A stretch of 64,000 bases of DNA, from positions 37,376-101,375 of IMG/VR virus record IMGVR_UViG_3300046542_000074, one strand, 5' to 3'. Origin of the DNA: a virus. The translations under genes were made by a program, and so were the position numbers. Below the pieces are notes generated by a model. That model saw only the letters and a program-made list of their open reading frames with translations. It was not told the DNA's origin and ran no database searches. Shown here piece after piece: positions 59,555-64,000 of this stretch (position 1 is the first letter of the stretch; each line of letters opens with the position of its first letter).

Positions 59555-59583
59555 TTGACACGGTAAGGGCTAGTCATTAGAAT
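59555..59583 (+). promoter_or_regulatory. Sigma70-like promoter for terC-terD
   Basis: TTGACA (59555-59560) and TAGAAT (59578-59583) are 17 bases apart, about 50 bases before the terC start. Confidence 0.78.
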
Positions 59584-59629
59584 AGCCCACAAGCCAAAAG
59601 GCTAGAACCCAAACAAACGGAGAAATAAA

Positions 59630-60319
59630 TTGGAATACGTACAAACCCTGCTGAGCACCATTGACTACTCAGCCATCCTCAAGATCGTAATGATTGACTT
59701 GCTATTGGGTATCGACAACGCTGTTGTTATCGCTCTGGCATGTGCAACACTGGCAGTAAGTGTACGAGGTAAAGCAATCTTTATTGGTACAGCAGGTGCT
59801 GTTATCCTGCGAGCAGTTCTTCTGGTGTTTGCCACCTTCTTGCTTGGTGTGCCATACTTGAAACTTGTAGCCGGTGCTTACCTCTTGTGGATTGGTTACA
59901 GTCTGCTGACAGCAAGTGATGATGGACATGAAGTGGAACAGAAAGATACAATCTTTGGTGCAGTATGGACTATCATTGTAGCTGACTTCATGCTCTCTCT
60001 GGATAACGTAATGGCAGTAGCCGGTGCAGCAAGTGGTACAGAACACAGTACAGTGTATGCAATTGCCGGTATCGTCTTCAGTATTCCAGTGATCATTTAC
60101 GGTGCTAAGTACCTGACCAATTGGATGGATAAGTACCCTGTAATTATCTGGATTGGTGCAGCAATGCTCGGTGTTGTAGGTGCTGAAATGTTCGTAAGTG
60201 ATCCACTGATGGCTGACTATGGGATTAACCATATCGTGGCTAAAATTGTAGGTGGTAGTGCAGTTGTAATCCCTGCATTCGTTGTTAAGAAGCTTTACAA
60301 GAAACCCGTGACGGCGTAA
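59630..60319 (+). CDS. terC: TerC-family membrane protein
   Basis: The 229-residue protein has about seven membrane helices and the two Asp-containing motifs of TerC, GIDNAVVIAL (about 27-36) and SLDNVMAVAG (about 123-132). TerC proteins act with TerD and are linked to tellurite resistance and manganese export. The start is TTG 59630, with CGGAGAAATAAA upstream. Confidence 0.88.
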   Translation: MEYVQTLLSTIDYSAILKIVMIDLLLGIDNAVVIALACATLAVSVRGKAIFIGTAGAVILRAVLLVFATFLLGVPYLKLVAGAYLLWIGYSLLTASDDGHEVEQKDTIFGAVWTIIVADFMLSLDNVMAVAGAASGTEHSTVYAIAGIVFSIPVIIYGAKYLTNWMDKYPVIIWIGAAMLGVVGAEMFVSDPLMADYGINHIVAKIVGGSAVVIPAFVVKKLYKKPVTA

Positions 60320-60373
60320 GCTGTCACTCCCAACCAAACATAAAGAACCAAATAAACCTTTAGGAGAAACAAA

Positions 60374-60952
60374 ATGGAGATGCTGAACTTGTCTAAGACT
60401 ACTATGATGCTTGACCTGACCAAAGCTGCACCGGGCCTGACCAAACTGCGTGGCGCACTTAACTGGGACGTACACCCACTGAAAAACAACGGACATGAGT
60501 TTGACTTGGACATTTTCATGTTCATCACTGGTGGCGGTAAAATTGGTTCTGCAAGTGACGTAGTGTTCTTCAACAACCAAAATGCTTACAACGGTGCAGT
60601 AGTGTACCCTCGTGATAACCGTAGCGGCGCTGACGTTGCTGGACAAGATGACGAAGAAGTGTTTGTTGAAATCGCTAAGATTCCAGCCAACAAAGATAAG
60701 GTTGAACACTTTGTCTTCCTGCATGATGCACAGGCTCGTGGTCAAGACTTCTCGGCAATTTCTGGTGGTAGTTTCTGCCTGTATGACCAGAACAACAAAC
60801 TGATTCAAGAGTACAAACTGCAACAATTCGTGAATGGTACTGTTCTGCATGTTGGTACTTTGACCCGGTTGTCTGGTGATTCGTGGGGCTTCCAACCAGT
60901 AGGTGAGGCTAACACCCTTGATCCAAACCAAGTAATGCAAGCGTTCATTTAA
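60374..60952 (+). CDS. terD: TerD-family stress protein
   Basis: The 192-residue protein is a full-length TerD: FDLDIFMFITGGGKIG and VFFNN (about 39-60), VVYPRDNRSGADVAGQDDEE (about 76-95) with calcium-binding acidic residues, and VEHFVFLHDA. AGGAGAAACAAA precedes the ATG. TerD proteins bind calcium and join the Ter complexes. A strong terminator follows. Confidence 0.9.
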   Translation: MEMLNLSKTTMMLDLTKAAPGLTKLRGALNWDVHPLKNNGHEFDLDIFMFITGGGKIGSASDVVFFNNQNAYNGAVVYPRDNRSGADVAGQDDEEVFVEIAKIPANKDKVEHFVFLHDAQARGQDFSAISGGSFCLYDQNNKLIQEYKLQQFVNGTVLHVGTLTRLSGDSWGFQPVGEANTLDPNQVMQAFI

Positions 60953-60970
60953 CACATAGCCCTACCTAAC

Positions 60971-60996
60971 AGCCCTCCCCAACCGGAGGGCTTTTT
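60971..60996 (+). terminator. Terminator after terD
   Basis: AGCCCTCC and GGAGGGCT form a stem with loop CCAACC, then TTTT. It is a near copy of the terminator at 33125. Confidence 0.9.
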
Positions 60997-61023
60997 CGTG
61001 TCTGAAATAAATGAATAAAGTTG

Positions 61024-61052
61024 TTGACAGAGGTAGTTGCCAGTGTCATAAT
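61024..61052 (+). promoter_or_regulatory. Sigma70-like promoter for the last operon
   Basis: TTGACA (61024-61029) and CATAAT (61047-61052) are 17 bases apart. The -10 and spacer resemble the promoter at 56212. Confidence 0.75.
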
Positions 61053-61082
61053 TCTCGGCACAAACAAGGAGATACAACTGAA

Positions 61083-61313
61083 ATGAGTAAGCTTAGTTAC
61101 AAAGAAATTGATCAGGCTCACGATGATATTGCTGTTGAAGACTTCCCTGATTTTGATCTACAATTCATTCCAGCAGAACACGATGAATGTGTGGAAGAAC
61201 CTTATGACTACTCACAAGATGACTGGTTGTTTGACGACTATTACCACGACTTGGAACCAGAATACGATGATCGTTATTATGATCCATACCCATACGAAGG
61301 AGAATACCTGTGA
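61083..61313 (+). CDS. Highly acidic Tyr-rich protein (DNA mimic candidate)
   Basis: The 76-residue protein begins MSKLSYKEIDQAHDD and contains 26 Asp/Glu and 11 Tyr, with only three Lys/Arg, giving a net charge near -23. Such proteins can imitate DNA and inhibit DNA-binding host enzymes. ATG 61083 has AAGGAG 12 bases upstream; the upstream frame from 61011 is not credible. It is the first gene after its own promoter. Confidence 0.68.
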   Translation: MSKLSYKEIDQAHDDIAVEDFPDFDLQFIPAEHDECVEEPYDYSQDDWLFDDYYHDLEPEYDDRYYDPYPYEGEYL

Positions 61314-61702
61314 AAATTAATGCACAACTCAGCATCAACCGAAGTAGCCGTGATGTGATTACCCTTGAAGTGAACTGTGAAGATTCTCATACACGATTCC
61401 TTCAGATTGAGATGACACCACACGACTTTGCAATGATTATCACTGGCTTGAGTCGTTACAATTTGGAAGCCGAAGTGTTGGGGCTTGATCGTGTTGGCAA
61501 AGTACGAGTCCGTGAATCACGTTCAATTGTGATGCCTTCAAGTACATACAACCGGGATGAACAAGAGGCTTGGCTGAAAGAGAACGCACAAGAGGAAGGT
61601 TGGATTCTTGATCCAGCACTCCGTTCTCAAGGTAGTACAAGCAGTGTCAAAGATGGCACTAAACTGAATTACAGTGTTTATAAATTTGTGGAGAAAGAAT
61701 AA
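61310..61702 (+). CDS. Hypothetical protein
   Basis: The 130-residue protein starts with GTG 61310, with AAGGAG upstream, overlapping the acidic gene's stop. It begins MKINAQLSINRSSRDV and is beta in the first half. No family is recognised. Confidence 0.6.
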   Translation: MKINAQLSINRSSRDVITLEVNCEDSHTRFLQIEMTPHDFAMIITGLSRYNLEAEVLGLDRVGKVRVRESRSIVMPSSTYNRDEQEAWLKENAQEEGWILDPALRSQGSTSSVKDGTKLNYSVYKFVEKE

Positions 61703-62073
61703 TGAAGCAGTTTAAAGTTGAAGACTTGAGAACAGGTATGCGTGTGGTGTACGAGTGCGGTATCGTCGGCTTGGTTATGAAAGACATCGGCGTTATCGCA
61801 ATGGCAAGACCACCCGTGATAGGTGAATGGGGTCAGTTTGGGTATAACTGTATTAAAGAAATCCAGTGCGAGTCAAACTCAGACTACGATATCATCAAAG
61901 TCTACGAAGGCTTCACCACTTGGGGTATACTTAACCTTGAGAGTCTTGGGAAGCTCTTGTGGAGTAGGGACTCTGAGAAAGACTTTACAGAACTTCGGAA
62001 GTTAGAAGAGGCACAGGAATTTCTTGAGGATAAAATCAAAGACTTGAAGACTAAACTAGGAGTGTTGGAATAA
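61702..62073 (+). CDS. Hypothetical protein
   Basis: The 123-residue protein begins MKQFKVEDLRTGMRVVYECG, an SH3-like opening, and ends with a coiled coil (KLEEAQEFLEDKIKDLKTKL). It overlaps both neighbours by a base. No family is recognised. Confidence 0.6.
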   Translation: MKQFKVEDLRTGMRVVYECGIVGLVMKDIGVIAMARPPVIGEWGQFGYNCIKEIQCESNSDYDIIKVYEGFTTWGILNLESLGKLLWSRDSEKDFTELRKLEEAQEFLEDKIKDLKTKLGVLE

Positions 62074-62291
62074 TGGGTGTCATGTCCTGTAATCGGAGTG
62101 GTTGTGATCGTGTATGTTGCGACCACTACAGCAGTAACTACGGCTACCTGTGCTACGGGTGTCGAGAAGAGTTGAAGGACAAAGGCCCGTGTAATGTGGC
62201 TGAGTTCATGGCAACAGCGCCACGAAAGCTGTCAGACGATAAAGCTTGGAATCGTTATGTGGATGATGAGTTTGAATGGAGTCATGGCTGA
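62073..62291 (+). CDS. Small zinc-binding protein
   Basis: The 72-residue protein has many Cys and His residues (CNRSGCDRVCCDHY...CYGCREEL), which could bind two zinc ions. Similar short proteins occur in many phages. It overlaps its neighbours. The function is unknown. Confidence 0.65.
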   Translation: MGVMSCNRSGCDRVCCDHYSSNYGYLCYGCREELKDKGPCNVAEFMATAPRKLSDDKAWNRYVDDEFEWSHG

Positions 62292-63268
62292 TGACAGCAC
62301 CAACGCCGCACTTGCCAGTATTGAAAGTGGTTAGTATCACTGACCTCGGGATCACAGTTGTTGAACTGCCTCAAGGCCGATTCTTGATTGACAGTGAGAT
62401 TGTCACTAACGAGGGATTCAACAGTTACAACCAGAAACGACAAGTAAGTGTACGGGATGTGGACAACATACGTCAGATTCACACAAAGAAAATCATCAGT
62501 AAGTACCAAGATGAGTCTGGTAATGAGATGACAGTAAGTCGGTACGATGACCGAACAACAGAACTACTCTCAAACGCTGAACACTATGATGATGAAGTGC
62601 AATGGAAGAACTTAGACGACGAGTTTGAGTATCGCAGGTTTGTATCTACGTGGAAGCCAGTGTACAAAGAAATAGTTCAATACAGTGAGCCACTTCTGGT
62701 TGAATTCACTTACATCAAACAAGATACAGGCAATCCACACATCACCGCTGGCTTCATGACTAACTCTGGTAGTCCTTTGTACGACTACAACCGAAGTACT
62801 GCTGTCGCTTCTTGTCTTCATGCCAAGTTCAAGTCGCTCGGCATGGAATACAAAGAGGGTGTGAACTATGGTGCCACCGAAGGTAAGAAATTGTATGGCA
62901 ACAGCACTCATTCTGGTCTTGAGTATGTGACTGCCTTCGGTAAGTATATTATCGGTAAGGACTTGGTTCGTAAGACTGTAGGCCAGTTCAAAGGTTCTCT
63001 TGAGCATCTAGAATCAATGTATGAAGCTGATAAGAAATGGATTGACGATCATATTCAAGGTCTGTACAATCTGCACTTCAGAAACGAAGCTGCATCTGGT
63101 GTCTTGATTGGTGAAGTACACAAGAAAATGCTGAATGTACGAGCCTTTGTGAATACAATGGATGTCAAAGTAAAATCGGAAACAAGTAAACGATCAGCCT
63201 TGAAAGTGATTGATGGTTTGATCGATCTGGTTAATAAAGAAATTCTTGAAAATACACAGGAGAGCTAA
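62291..63268 (+). CDS. Hypothetical protein
   Basis: The 325-residue protein begins MTAPTPHLPVLKVVSITD, starting at ATG 62291, which overlaps the preceding stop. The middle has FTYIKQDTGNPHITAGFMTN. The C-terminal half is helical. No family is recognised. Confidence 0.6.
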   Translation: MTAPTPHLPVLKVVSITDLGITVVELPQGRFLIDSEIVTNEGFNSYNQKRQVSVRDVDNIRQIHTKKIISKYQDESGNEMTVSRYDDRTTELLSNAEHYDDEVQWKNLDDEFEYRRFVSTWKPVYKEIVQYSEPLLVEFTYIKQDTGNPHITAGFMTNSGSPLYDYNRSTAVASCLHAKFKSLGMEYKEGVNYGATEGKKLYGNSTHSGLEYVTAFGKYIIGKDLVRKTVGQFKGSLEHLESMYEADKKWIDDHIQGLYNLHFRNEAASGVLIGEVHKKMLNVRAFVNTMDVKVKSETSKRSALKVIDGLIDLVNKEILENTQES

Positions 63269-63270
63269 AA

Positions 63271-63684
63271 ATGAATAAAAGTGAATTGCGTACTGGTGAC
63301 TTGATCCTGACTACTATCAAAAATGATGTAGCACCGTTCGGGAAGTTTGTGAAAGTGTACATTGACCATCATAATCGGTATGACGACTTGGTGAGTGGCT
63401 GTACTTGGTTTCCACTAAAGTCGCGAAACGATGAACACCTCTTTGAGTGGGATAAGGTTAATCATTTTGGTGATCAGTTTGTAGAAGTGTGGCGTCCAAA
63501 GGCAAACATTGGTTTCAAAGAAAACATTCCATCGGTCCATACACACGATCTGATCTGGAAGAAAGAGATCAAACCAGTCAATACAGCGAACCAGATTCAA
63601 TTGGAAGCTGTACAACTGAAAGCCTTCGAACTTAACGAAGAGATTACTCGCCTACAACAACTGATTGCCGGAGAACAAGCATGA
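63271..63684 (+). CDS. Hypothetical protein
   Basis: The 137-residue protein begins MNKSELRTGDLILTTIKN, an SH3-like opening, and ends with a coiled coil. AGGAGAGCTAAAA precedes the ATG. Its stop overlaps the next start. Confidence 0.6.
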   Translation: MNKSELRTGDLILTTIKNDVAPFGKFVKVYIDHHNRYDDLVSGCTWFPLKSRNDEHLFEWDKVNHFGDQFVEVWRPKANIGFKENIPSVHTHDLIWKKEIKPVNTANQIQLEAVQLKAFELNEEITRLQQLIAGEQA

Positions 63685-63947
63685 CCACTGTAGTTAAGAT
63701 TGATACAACTGTCGCACCAGAGGGTGATGAGGGTATCTTTGTACCGGGCAACTTGGTCCGTTATGTGAAAGACACTAGCGTTGTAGTCATGGTTATTTCA
63801 AGTGAGCACGACTACAAAGGCAGCGATTTGTTTTCGGGGATTGCAATCGCTGGCTCACTTCATGATTTGTTTGATTACGACTATACTTGGGATAAAGATA
63901 GTTTTGAACAGTTTGTGGGTACTGTCACTCTTACAGGGAGTTTGTAA
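63681..63947 (+). CDS. Hypothetical protein
   Basis: The 88-residue protein begins MTTVVKIDTTVAPEGDEG. It has FVPGNLVRYV, an SH3-like segment. Its start overlaps the preceding stop. No family is recognised. Confidence 0.58.
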   Translation: MTTVVKIDTTVAPEGDEGIFVPGNLVRYVKDTSVVVMVISSEHDYKGSDLFSGIAIAGSLHDLFDYDYTWDKDSFEQFVGTVTLTGSL

Positions 63948-64000
63948 TGGATCAGAATATTTGGGAATTGTTTATAGATGATCCAGCACACTGTGCAGTT
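63947..64000 (+). CDS. Start of a further gene (3' end outside window)
   Basis: ATG 63947 overlaps the preceding stop (TAATG) and the frame is open to the end, giving MDQNIWELFIDDPAHCAV. CAGGGAG precedes it. Too short to assign. Confidence 0.5.
   Translation, partial: MDQNIWELFIDDPAHCAV

Noticed and set aside
59702-60955. Open frame of 417 codons on the - strand opposite terC and terD
   Set aside because: Rich in Cys, His and Thr as expected for the complement of biased codons; terC and terD on the + strand have clear family motifs.
1-64000. tRNA genes
   Set aside because: No cloverleaf with a T-loop GTTCRANNC motif in a suitable setting was found by eye; the few matches lie inside coding genes.
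1-64000. Lysogeny genes and attachment site
   Set aside because: No integrase, excisionase, CI/Cro-like repressor pair or att-like repeat is seen. The divergent promoters at 32.1 kb are not flanked by repressor genes.
1-64000. CRISPR array
   Set aside because: No regularly spaced direct repeats were found; the repeats in the tip and fibre genes are protein-coding.

Overview
This window is almost all of a lytic, lambda-type siphovirus genome from a Gram-negative host. It opens inside the terminase large subunit gene and stops inside a small early gene. The virion genes follow the lambda order: portal, S49 protease with scaffold, decoration protein, major capsid, connectors, tail tube, frameshifted chaperones, tape measure, then M-, L-, K-, I- and J-like tip proteins. 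The Gram-negative host is inferred from the lysis genes, which include an endolysin with an N-terminal membrane anchor, an inner-membrane spanin and an overlapping spanin lipoprotein. No integrase, repressor, tRNA or CRISPR array is visible. Codon use favours CGT, GGT and AAC. Host genus cannot be fixed from the sequence alone.

Layout. Positions 1-20115 are packaging, head and tail genes on the + strand. Positions 20112-25677 hold accessory tip and fibre genes, including an 892-residue protein with three tandem lectin-like modules. Positions 25690-27824 are the lysis region, closed by a terminator that works in both directions. Positions 27871-32070 are a block of small genes on the - strand, with an Rnl2-type RNA ligase, an AP2-type mobile gene, membrane proteins and a lipoprotein. 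Positions 32071-32842 have no convincing gene but contain two divergent sigma70-like promoters and a structured leader of about 630 bases. From 32843 to the end, all genes are on the + strand and act in early and middle functions.

Replication and nucleotide genes. These are a T7-type primase-helicase, a family A DNA polymerase split in two by an HNH-AP2 endonuclease, an SSB with a DDDIPF tail, a 5'-3' exonuclease, an HNH nuclease, an HTH-exonuclease fusion, dUTPase, a DUF5664-like protein, ThyX, a redoxin, and class Ia ribonucleotide reductase (nrdB, HNH-AP2, nrdA). Together they would supply and copy DNA largely without host enzymes.

The most unusual region is 56.2-61.0 kb. It encodes TelA, a VWA protein, TerC and TerD, which in bacteria belong to the tellurite/stress (Ter) system, here on a phage with their own promoters and terminator. 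Other notable features are an in-frame scaffold start inside the protease gene, a GGGAAAC frameshift site, TTG starts on at least nine genes (most of them key enzymes), and a very acidic Tyr-rich 76-residue protein.
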